Below are positions 56,595 through 64,000 of a stretch of 64,000 nucleotides of DNA, piece by piece. Numbering within the stretch: position 1 is the first letter of the stretch; each line of letters starts with the position of its first letter. The notes beneath the pieces were generated by a model. It was not told the origin of the DNA, ran no database searches, and saw nothing but the letters and a program-made list of their open reading frames with translations. Both the position numbers and the translations under genes were made by a program. Source of the stretch: Holothuria scabra (Eukaryota > Echinodermata > Holothuroidea > Aspidochirotida > Holothuriidae); assembly GCA_037179385.1 (NCBI GenBank), contig CM074179.1:68777806-68841805 (forward strand), read 5' to 3'.

Positions 56595-57437
56595 TGTAGA
56601 CTTACTACATAATGAAGATGAATGATCGAGTCGAGGATATAGGTATATGGAACGCACAACGTATTTATTTCCTTTCTCTTTAACATCGGCCCTTGGCCTT
56701 GGCTGCACTTTACAACTTATAGCCTTCATGAGACTACAGTACAAACTTGTGCCCTTCCATGTGCACATGTGCTATCCAAGTAGCTAGTAATGCAACGTAA
56801 TTAGGCCTATCCTGTTGTGTCCTGTTGACACTGTTGTGTGTCCTACTGACACTGTCCTGTTGTATTGTTGTGGTTCACTGAAAGAAATAAAGAATAATAT
56901 AGCCTAAATCAATGTGTGAATTAACGAGTCTTTCTTTACATAAATTGCTGTATGACTATGACAATCATTTACTATTGTTCTTAGAACAACACTATAGCCT
57001 AGCCTGGGTAAACAGCCCCTTTGATGGGTGTAGTACGATAAAACCCCTTGAGCAGAATGGTATGTCCCCCAGACCCTCACTCAGTAACAATGGTATGAGA
57101 GGTCCACCTAATGTTACATTCATCTGCCTTTAGAGAATTCTAATTCACATAAAATGCGGCATGCTTCATTCTTAACAAGTAATCACCCCCTAAAAGCACA
57201 GTTACAGGACTAATACATGAATAATTCTCTTTGCATCGTAATTATGTTCTTACCAACATTTTCCAACCCTCGAAACAACCCGTCAAACGCTCCTCGTGAG
57301 CACACAACAACTTCACGACAGCCAAGTTGAAGTACAGCAAGAGCTCAAACTTTCAGCTAGCTGCCCATTGCATCCAGCTAAACTAATGGTACAAAATACT
57401 AATAGAGGGCGCTTTACAAGCTATGCACGCCGCTACA
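56595..57437 (-). mobile_element. BEL/Pao element, 3' LTR (843 bp)
   Basis: In element orientation the LTR runs from 57437 (TGTAGCGGCG) to 56595 (AAGTCTACA), with TGTAG...CTACA termini. Its first 472 plus-strand bases match 63529-64000 with no difference that I could find. A polyadenylation-type AATAAA lies on the minus strand at 56664-56669. Confidence 0.9.
56664..56669 (-). promoter_or_regulatory. AATAAA in the BEL LTR
   Basis: A minus-strand AATAAA about 70 bases before the end of the LTR is the best candidate for the element's polyadenylation signal. Position is the only support. Confidence 0.35.
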
Positions 57438-57455
57438 TTTCCGGCCCCCAATGAG
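57438..57455 (-). promoter_or_regulatory. Polypurine tract of the BEL/Pao element
   Basis: The minus strand reads CATTGGGGGCCGGAAA directly before the 3' LTR, the position and composition of a plus-strand primer. It fixes the inner edge of the LTR at 57437. Confidence 0.65.
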
Positions 57456-57732
57456 CCAACATCAGTTGCTCATTTTACAACATTCACTCAAAGCGGCGTG
57501 AACAAACCATGGCAATATTAAATGTAATTATTTTCTAAACCATCACAACTGTTGAATACAAAGATCTAACAAGAATTGTCAACACAATCCCAATTATCAT
57601 GTAGAAAGCAGAACAACAATAATTTCAATGTCTACATCTTGATAGACTTCTAAGTAATACAAGTGTACCAACATAACCCATTTGATAAACACTCCTACGG
57701 TATGTCAACTGCTGGCAGGCATAATACTCAGT
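57456..57732 (-). other. BEL/Pao 3' untranslated stretch
   Basis: About 280 non-coding bases between the pol stop and the polypurine tract. Nothing further is recognised. Confidence 0.6.
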
Positions 57733-58746
57733 TCAGCCGTTTTCAACTTCATTACTGAATCCCTCCAACAAACAAAGCTTTGCAATAGGGCGTCTAAAAC
57801 ACTTTGTGCCAATGCGTACATCCACTTGTCTCACATGGCCTGCCTTGTCAGGATATACCTGAATAACTCTCCCCATTGACCATTTCCCACGACTGACATT
57901 GTCCTCTACTACCAGAACTAAGTCCCCAAGTTTGAAATTGTCCTTCGTGCACCTCCATTTTTGCCTTACTTGCAACAAAGGTAAATATTCCCTTTTCCAT
58001 CTCGACCAAAACTGGTCAGCTAAATACTGACTTTGGCGCCACCTGCGTCTACCATAAGAGTCTGTTTTTGAAAACACCCCTGGAGGTACATTTGATGCAT
58101 TCCTCATCAGAAGTAAATGGTTTGGGGTAAGTGGTTCATCATCTAAAGGATCCATACTTAACTGTGTTAAGGGTCTTGCATTCAAGATCCCTTCTACCTC
58201 TGTCAAAACCGTTACTAGTACATCCTGAGTTACAACTTGCTCACTAAGTATATTGCGCAAAATGCTTCGAACTGAACGTATCATTCTTTCCCACGCCCCG
58301 CCCATGTGACTGGCGGTGGGAGGATTGAACCTCCAACTAATTTCCTTATTGTGGAGAAATGACTCTACCCTATCACATTCCAAAGCCTTCACCGCTTTGG
58401 CTAACTCACGCTCACCCCCTTTAAAGTTAGAACCATTATCACAATAGATAGTCTCTGGTGCCCCCCTGCGGCACATAAAACGTCTCAACGCATTTATGAA
58501 TGAATCAGTACTTAAGTCATCTGCTAGTTCAATGTGTACTGCTCGCACAGCTAGACAGGTGAAAATGCAACCATATTTCTTAATATGATTTCTACCTTGC
58601 TTCACATACAAAGGTCCAAAGAAATCTAATCCCACATGGGTAAATGGCCCTTTGTCAGGGGTTACTCGGACTTCAGGTAAATCTGCCATTTTCTGCTGCC
58701 CAACAGATGCATTTCTTTTCTTACAAGGGAAACATTTCCCTATCAC
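57733..58746 (-). CDS. BEL/Pao pol, integrase part downstream of an in-frame stop
   Basis: 338 codons in the same frame as the upstream gag-pol and directly after its TAG. The CxxC half of the HHCC zinc-binding domain comes first (CFPC, residues 5-8). The integrase core follows with all three catalytic acids: D41 in GLDFFGP, D103 in YCDNGSNF and E153 in GGAWERM. A C-terminal DUF5641-type domain ends the protein (LGDLVLVVEDN, RPIAKLCLLEG). The frame opens at GTG, with no ATG at the start, so it is not an independent gene. It is the continuation of pol behind a nonsense codon. Expression would need read-through, a different copy, or correction of an assembly error. Confidence 0.85.
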   Translation of the reverse strand: MIGKCFPCKKRNASVGQQKMADLPEVRVTPDKGPFTHVGLDFFGPLYVKQGRNHIKKYGCIFTCLAVRAVHIELADDLSTDSFINALRRFMCRRGAPETIYCDNGSNFKGGERELAKAVKALECDRVESFLHNKEISWRFNPPTASHMGGAWERMIRSVRSILRNILSEQVVTQDVLVTVLTEVEGILNARPLTQLSMDPLDDEPLTPNHLLLMRNASNVPPGVFSKTDSYGRRRWRQSQYLADQFWSRWKREYLPLLQVRQKWRCTKDNFKLGDLVLVVEDNVSRGKWSMGRVIQVYPDKAGHVRQVDVRIGTKCFRRPIAKLCLLEGFSNEVENG

Positions 58747-58749
58747 CTA
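58747..58749 (-). other. In-frame TAG inside the integrase zinc-binding domain
   Basis: It separates the HH half of the domain (HHHRLVGHLG, upstream) from the CC half (CFPC, downstream). The next codons are GTG ATA, which do not match the CAR-YYA read-through context. It is the only lesion I can see in the whole element. Confidence 0.85.
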
Positions 58750-61700
58750 TCGCACTGTTACACCACCTCTTAATACCCAGTACCTGTTTCTCACAGCCGA
58801 CCATGTCGACCCAGCACCCAGATGGCCTACCAATCTGTGGTGATGCTCTATAATCAGCTTTGTTACCTGGTGAGCTGACGGTAGTATGATAGGATGCTTC
58901 ACATCATCACAAAGTGGAGAATTCTTTAATCTACCACCAACCCGAAGGATTCCATCTACCAATATTGGATTCAGTCCCAACAACTTGCTACCCTTAGGAA
59001 GACTTCCGTCATTCCCACTATAAAGAACCTTTAACTCTGGGTCAAATACATCCCTTTGCACAACCTTAACTATTTCCCTTTCAGAATCTCTTAACTCCTT
59101 TACAGTTGGAGACCCGGCAAATTCACATGATTCACCCTTACTGCGACACAGCAGGAATCTCTTATACCTTAGTATCCGAGCAATCCCTCTTTTCATTCTT
59201 TCCCATGAAGAATACCTGGACAACAGTCCCTGGAGTAACTCACTCCTCCCTACAAAATGAGACCTTGCCCTTTTTACTTCCAAATCTCCTTGGAGGTGTG
59301 CCTCAAAATTTCCACCCCTTGATATTACATCAGGCAATTGTGGCCAGAACCTTTCCTCAGACCACAAAAATTCGGGACCTTTCAACCATTTGCAACCCTC
59401 TGAAAGGTCATGGCTTGACAACCCTCTAGATCCTTCATCTGCTGGATTTGAGTGAGTGCCTACATACCTCCACTGAGAAATCTCACTCAATTCATGAATT
59501 TTTGCTACCCTATTGGCAACAAAGGTCCGAAAGCGCCTGCTTTCATTTCTAATGTACATCAATACTGAAGTAGAATCAGTCCAAAATGTGCTACTTCTCA
59601 CTGGTAATCTTAATTCTTCTTGTACAATTTTCCCCAAAGTTACAGCTAGAGCTGCTGCTGACAGCTCCAATCTAGGAATAGTCAACTTTCTCAAAGGTGA
59701 TAACCTCGATTTCCCAATTAAAAATGTACAGTGTATTTTCCCTTCAACATCTACTACTCTGAGGTAGGCACTTGCGGCATATGCACGCTCTGAAGCATCT
59801 CCAAACACGTGGAGATCATAACACATACCTTTAAACCCCTTGGGCGTTAAGCACCTGTCAATTTTGACCAATTCTAAACCAGGCAGTTCAGACAACCAAC
59901 TATCCCACTGTTGTACCTCTGTCATGCCTACTGGCTGGTCCCAACCGAGGCCCTGTGATGACAAATCCTGCAGCAACACCTTTGCTCTGAGGGTGAATGG
60001 TGCTGCAAATCCTAATGGATCATACAGGGAACTAGTGGCTGACAGAATTCCCCGTCTGGTAAGGGGTGCAGTTTTGGGTGCTACTTTGAATCCCATAGTG
60101 TCTGAGGCTACATCCCACAGGACACCAAGTGTTCTCTGGAATGGTGCATGATCAAGATCAAGATCTACTACAGGCCCTGCCCGTTCAGAAGATGGGATTA
60201 TAGAAAGCAGTTCTTTGCTATTGCTCAACCATTTTCTTAATCTAAAACCTCCTTTGCTTAGCATTTCACACAACTGTGGGACAACTGTTTTCCCTTCTTC
60301 AACTGTAGGCACTGATGACAGACAATCATCAACATAAAAGTTATCCTTCACCATTTTTGCCACTCTGGGGTCATAATCTTGTTGATTATCTTCTACTGTT
60401 TTGTTCAAAGCAAATCCTGCACAGCTAGGGGATGACTTTGCCCCGAATAAGTGGACAACCATTTTGTACTCTATCACATCCTTGTTTGGGTCCCCATCCT
60501 GCCACCACAGAAAACGAAGTGCATTTGTATCCATAGGTGAGACCATAACTTGATGAAACATTCCCTCAATGTCTCCCACGCAGGCATATTCATACTGCCT
60601 AAACCTTGTTAACACACCAACTACCTTGTTTGTGAAATCAGGACCTTGAAGTAGCTGATCATTAAGAGCTACTCCCTTGTACTGTGCACTACAGTCGAAA
60701 ACTATTCTGAGTTTTTCAGGCTTCAACGGATGTGTCACCCCATGGTGAGGAAGGTACCAGATTCGACCTGCTAATGACTGACCATCTGATTCACCATTTC
60801 TATCACTTCTATCAACCTCTACTGCATGTCCTTTACTAACATATTCATCCACACAAGCCTTGTATCTCCTATGAAAATCAGAATCCTTTGTTAACCTCTT
60901 CTGAAGACTCTTAAGTCTACTTTCTGCAAGACTATAATTATTGGGTAGGGAAGGCGGATCACAACGCCACGGTAGGCCGACTTGGTAGTGTCCATCAATA
61001 TGGATTACCGACTCCTCCATCATTTTGACAGCCCTTCTATCCTCTACAGAGTATCCCTTTGAATCATCATGTATTTGTAAACCATGATCTAGTTCCCAGA
61101 ATTTTGCCAGTTGGTCCTGAAGAGGATCGTGTCCAATAAGGTTTACAGCAAATGACTTACTGTCACCTTTGTCTATACGCCCTACTGGTCCTATTACAGT
61201 CCAACCCAATGGTGTCAGGATGGCATATGGTTCCTTCTTCCTTCCTCTACGCTCATCTATGACCCAAAAGGCCTCTGGGACATCACTGCCTATCAATAAT
61301 TTAACATCCCTTTCCTCGATATCAGGCAGTTCAGTATCACACAAATGTGACCACTGTAAAACATCACTTTGTCTGGGAAAGTTCCTACCAAATACTGGAA
61401 TTTTGCTTACTGTCCATACCTTGGGCAAGTTAATTATGTCTCCACCATTATTTCCTTCTACACTTAGACTAACTTCTCTTCCCTGCACTTCCTCATCAGT
61501 ACCAGTTATAGTAGTCAACTTAAACCTTTCATTTTCACCCCTTAAACCTAACTCATTAGCCAAATCTTCCTCACAGAAAGAAGTGTCACTTCCCTGATCT
61601 AACAAAGCCCAAGTTGTTACCTGCCTATTATTGCCATACACACATACAGGTACAACACGTAAGGCTACCTTTCTTGACCTCAATACAGTATGGCTGGTGG

Positions 61701-63483
61701 CCTGAGCCTTGTTTTCAGCCAAACCGGCACCATGTTCCCCGGCCCCCAGTTGAGAACCAAGCCCTGTATCTTCATCCCTTGCCTTGGGTTCAAAGTGAAG
61801 CAGAGTGTGGTGCCTTTTACCACACCCCTGAACTTCACATCCAGCCGGTGCCCTACAATTGCTTGCAAAATGAAATGGCTTTAGACAATTGTCACATAAT
61901 TTATGTTTGCGAGCTATCTTAAACCTTTCTCTTTCTTGTTTGCCTTTGAAAACATTACACATAGAAATATGGTGTTGCTCAGCACAACAGTAGCATTTCC
62001 CTTTTACAAACTTATCGCCTCCCTGAGAGCCCTGAGTTGTGAAGACTGTGCGTCTACTTCCGCTGCCAAATTGCTTTGGCCTTTCTAGAGGTTTTGTTCC
62101 CTCCTTTGGTATTCTTCTTATATTTTTCCCATAGATGTTACTACATATTTTACTATGCTCCTCAAGAAATTCAGTCATGTTCTTGAAATTTGGGACACCT
62201 TTCTTTTCTATAATTCCCTGAGCACGTTTTGCCCACTGTGCCTGCATATGGACAGGCATTAACCGCTGCACTTTCAGCAGGTTGTCACTTGAATTAAGAT
62301 CCGCAGTGTACCCCATTTGGGTCAAGGTAATTTCACACTTTCGCATTTTTCGTGCCAACTCAACCAGCCCTACACCATCATTTGGCTTTAGCTGAGGCCG
62401 ATCCAGAATTTCACTTATAAGGGCGTGCACTACTGTATGAGGCTGGCCGTACTGATCTGCTAGTATTTCTCTGGCCTTCTGATAACCAGACTTAGGGTCC
62501 ATGAGGACGCAACACTCGATACTCTCTCTAGCCTTTCCCACACACAACTGCATTAAATACATTAATCTCACCCTATCATCTGTTAACTTATTTGCAACGT
62601 TAATGTCAAAATTGTGGATAAAATTCCAATACTCTGTGGGGCTACCACTATAATATTGAATTTCAGGCTTTGGCATATTAACTGAAGTATTTAAGGCATG
62701 AAACAGTGTTGTTATGTCATGCAGGTTACCTTCACTACTACCTGTAGGTGTCTGCTGGAGATGGCTTTGTTGCCATGTTGGTGCTTCTGGGTTTAGCTTA
62801 GACTTGCCAGGCAGCTCGCAACTATCTTTAACTGGTTCAGTAACCTGATCCCTAACTATTGGAGTTTCAGTAGCTACTTTCACATGGTCTCCATTAACTG
62901 ACTGGTTTTCTTGCCACACTTCCAACTCTGCTTCAGCCTCTGCTATTTCTCTTTCAACTTCTATCTTTGCCATTTGCTGTTCAATTTTTTGCCTTTCTTC
63001 CTCTAAAGCTATTCTCTTCTCTAAGTGTTCTTGCTTCAGTTTTGCTAACGCTCTTTTTGCTCTTGCTTCTTTAACCCTCACAGATGACACCGAACTTGCA
63101 TGGCTCCTTAAACTCTCTTGGGCTACCGATCTGTTATCCTTTGCAGCACCTTGTATTGGATCATCATTACTCTCCAACTGCGCAATGTTGAGCCACTCAT
63201 TTATTCGCTGATCAAACTCATCTTTGTTGGTTTTGTTTTTCTCAAATTGCACCAGAGCTGTGTTTGCTTCTTCACCGTCAAGACAGGAATGCCATTCATT
63301 GAATCGTGTGTTGTAGTTGTCATACGTTTCTTGTAGCTGTTCATATTTCTTTACAACCTGCTCTCGGTTGCTTTGGTCTTGCATCAAGACCTCTAATTCT
63401 TTGTACTTCTTCGTTAGAGAGCCAGCATAGCCATCACATGACTTCTTTAAGTAGCTGACAGTTGGTTCTCTTCCAACATCCAT
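58747..63483 (-). CDS. BEL/Pao gag-pol polyprotein (gag, protease, RT, RNase H, start of integrase)
   Basis: 1,578 residues. In order: N-terminal region with a coiled coil (about 135-195); DUF1759-type gag (about 260-420, PEIQYYSGSPTEYWNFIHNF); two zinc knuckles (C497-C500-H505-C509 and C530-C533-H538-C543); Pao-type aspartic protease/DUF1758 with D629 in LLDQGSD; reverse transcriptase with D971 (GDIEGMFHQV) and the YVDD box at 1050-1053; RNase H with D1229 (FGDAS), E1273 (PRLELSAA), D1303 (WTDS) and D1349 (NPADEGSR); then the histidine half of the integrase zinc finger at 1547-1554. This is the domain order of BEL/Pao retrotransposons, which carry gag and pol in one frame. The ATG at 63483 follows a short leader of 45 bases after the 5' LTR. 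The frame is fully open until the TAG at 58747-58749. Confidence 0.95.
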   Translation of the reverse strand: MDVGREPTVSYLKKSCDGYAGSLTKKYKELEVLMQDQSNREQVVKKYEQLQETYDNYNTRFNEWHSCLDGEEANTALVQFEKNKTNKDEFDQRINEWLNIAQLESNDDPIQGAAKDNRSVAQESLRSHASSVSSVRVKEARAKRALAKLKQEHLEKRIALEEERQKIEQQMAKIEVEREIAEAEAELEVWQENQSVNGDHVKVATETPIVRDQVTEPVKDSCELPGKSKLNPEAPTWQQSHLQQTPTGSSEGNLHDITTLFHALNTSVNMPKPEIQYYSGSPTEYWNFIHNFDINVANKLTDDRVRLMYLMQLCVGKARESIECCVLMDPKSGYQKAREILADQYGQPHTVVHALISEILDRPQLKPNDGVGLVELARKMRKCEITLTQMGYTADLNSSDNLLKVQRLMPVHMQAQWAKRAQGIIEKKGVPNFKNMTEFLEEHSKICSNIYGKNIRRIPKEGTKPLERPKQFGSGSRRTVFTTQGSQGGDKFVKGKCYCCAEQHHISMCNVFKGKQERERFKIARKHKLCDNCLKPFHFASNCRAPAGCEVQGCGKRHHTLLHFEPKARDEDTGLGSQLGAGEHGAGLAENKAQATSHTVLRSRKVALRVVPVCVYGNNRQVTTWALLDQGSDTSFCEEDLANELGLRGENERFKLTTITGTDEEVQGREVSLSVEGNNGGDIINLPKVWTVSKIPVFGRNFPRQSDVLQWSHLCDTELPDIEERDVKLLIGSDVPEAFWVIDERRGRKKEPYAILTPLGWTVIGPVGRIDKGDSKSFAVNLIGHDPLQDQLAKFWELDHGLQIHDDSKGYSVEDRRAVKMMEESVIHIDGHYQVGLPWRCDPPSLPNNYSLAESRLKSLQKRLTKDSDFHRRYKACVDEYVSKGHAVEVDRSDRNGESDGQSLAGRIWYLPHHGVTHPLKPEKLRIVFDCSAQYKGVALNDQLLQGPDFTNKVVGVLTRFRQYEYACVGDIEGMFHQVMVSPMDTNALRFLWWQDGDPNKDVIEYKMVVHLFGAKSSPSCAGFALNKTVEDNQQDYDPRVAKMVKDNFYVDDCLSSVPTVEEGKTVVPQLCEMLSKGGFRLRKWLSNSKELLSIIPSSERAGPVVDLDLDHAPFQRTLGVLWDVASDTMGFKVAPKTAPLTRRGILSATSSLYDPLGFAAPFTLRAKVLLQDLSSQGLGWDQPVGMTEVQQWDSWLSELPGLELVKIDRCLTPKGFKGMCYDLHVFGDASERAYAASAYLRVVDVEGKIHCTFLIGKSRLSPLRKLTIPRLELSAAALAVTLGKIVQEELRLPVRSSTFWTDSTSVLMYIRNESRRFRTFVANRVAKIHELSEISQWRYVGTHSNPADEGSRGLSSHDLSEGCKWLKGPEFLWSEERFWPQLPDVISRGGNFEAHLQGDLEVKRARSHFVGRSELLQGLLSRYSSWERMKRGIARILRYKRFLLCRSKGESCEFAGSPTVKELRDSEREIVKVVQRDVFDPELKVLYSGNDGSLPKGSKLLGLNPILVDGILRVGGRLKNSPLCDDVKHPIILPSAHQVTKLIIEHHHRLVGHLGAGSTWSAVRNRYWVLRGGVTVR

Positions 63484-63528
63484 CGTTGTTTCTTGATCAC
63501 AGACTTTGGGATTGTTGTGAACTTTTTA
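63484..63528 (-). promoter_or_regulatory. BEL/Pao leader and primer-binding region
   Basis: 45 bases between the 5' LTR and the gag ATG. The usual TGG start of a tRNA-complementary primer-binding site is not present directly at the LTR edge. The sequence TTCACAACAATCCCAAAG is the only candidate I could mark, and it matches no tRNA that I can name. Confidence 0.4.
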
Positions 63529-64000
63529 TGTAGACTTACTACATAATGAAGATGAATGATCGAGTCGAGGATATAGGTATATGGAACGCACAACGTATTT
63601 ATTTCCTTTCTCTTTAACATCGGCCCTTGGCCTTGGCTGCACTTTACAACTTATAGCCTTCATGAGACTACAGTACAAACTTGTGCCCTTCCATGTGCAC
63701 ATGTGCTATCCAAGTAGCTAGTAATGCAACGTAATTAGGCCTATCCTGTTGTGTCCTGTTGACACTGTTGTGTGTCCTACTGACACTGTCCTGTTGTATT
63801 GTTGTGGTTCACTGAAAGAAATAAAGAATAATATAGCCTAAATCAATGTGTGAATTAACGAGTCTTTCTTTACATAAATTGCTGTATGACTATGACAATC
63901 ATTTACTATTGTTCTTAGAACAACACTATAGCCTAGCCTGGGTAAACAGCCCCTTTGATGGGTGTAGTACGATAAAACCCCTTGAGCAGAATGGTATGTC
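63529..64000 (-). mobile_element. BEL/Pao element, 5' LTR, cut by the window end
   Basis: The first 472 of an expected 843 bases of the LTR. By comparison with 56595-57066 there are no substitutions or indels by eye. The rest, and the second target-site duplication, should lie within about 380 bases beyond the window. Confidence 0.9.

Noticed and set aside
57733..58746. Separate integrase gene
   Set aside because: It is in frame with and adjacent to the upstream gag-pol and begins at a GTG inside the zinc-binding domain, so it is the remainder of one pol frame.

Overview
This 64 kb window is eukaryotic nuclear DNA. It is AT-rich, genes are split by GT-AG introns, and most of it is transposable-element debris. 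The gene content (SLC35G-type transporters, secreted fibrinogen-related proteins, a BEL/Pao retrotransposon, CR1-like LINE pieces, tRNA-derived SINEs, many hAT-type non-autonomous elements) suggests a marine invertebrate. I infer a deuterostome, most likely an echinoderm such as a sea cucumber, because fibrinogen-related lectins of this type are abundant there. The species call is inference only.

Layout: 1-2.5 kb SINE and MITE remnants. 2.55-3.70 kb SLC35G-like gene A (minus). 4.5-11 kb a run of MITEs, a tandem-repeat element carrying nuclear-receptor-like half sites, and a large foldback element. 11-26 kb mostly unidentified DNA with a 21-bp minisatellite, a LINE scrap, SINEs and MITEs. 26.3-35.9 kb the fibrinogen-related (FReD) locus on the plus strand: an upstream unit (signal peptide, linker, two FReD exons, no terminal exon found) and a downstream unit (possible signal peptide, TIL, TILa/VWC-like, EGF, complete FReD). 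36-41 kb repeats, including a second foldback element. 41.4-42.6 kb SLC35G-like gene B (minus), a close paralogue of A. 43-54 kb dense nested transposons: foldback, hAT inside a larger TIR element, and hAT inside a dead LINE. 56.6-64 kb a nearly intact BEL/Pao element on the minus strand, inserted in a SINE and cut by the window edge.

How the genes relate: the two transporters are dispersed duplicates with the same exon design, a coding region in one exon with a splice acceptor directly before the ATG. The FReD exons share lengths and phases (265-nt middle exons, phase 1 at the end), so the locus looks like an exon-duplicated lectin cluster in which both halves could splice to one terminal exon. 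The BEL element has identical LTR sequence over all 472 visible bases and all enzymatic domains, but its pol frame is cut by one TAG codon in the integrase zinc-binding region.

All boundaries come from reading the sequence by eye. No alignment, splice predictor or database search was run.
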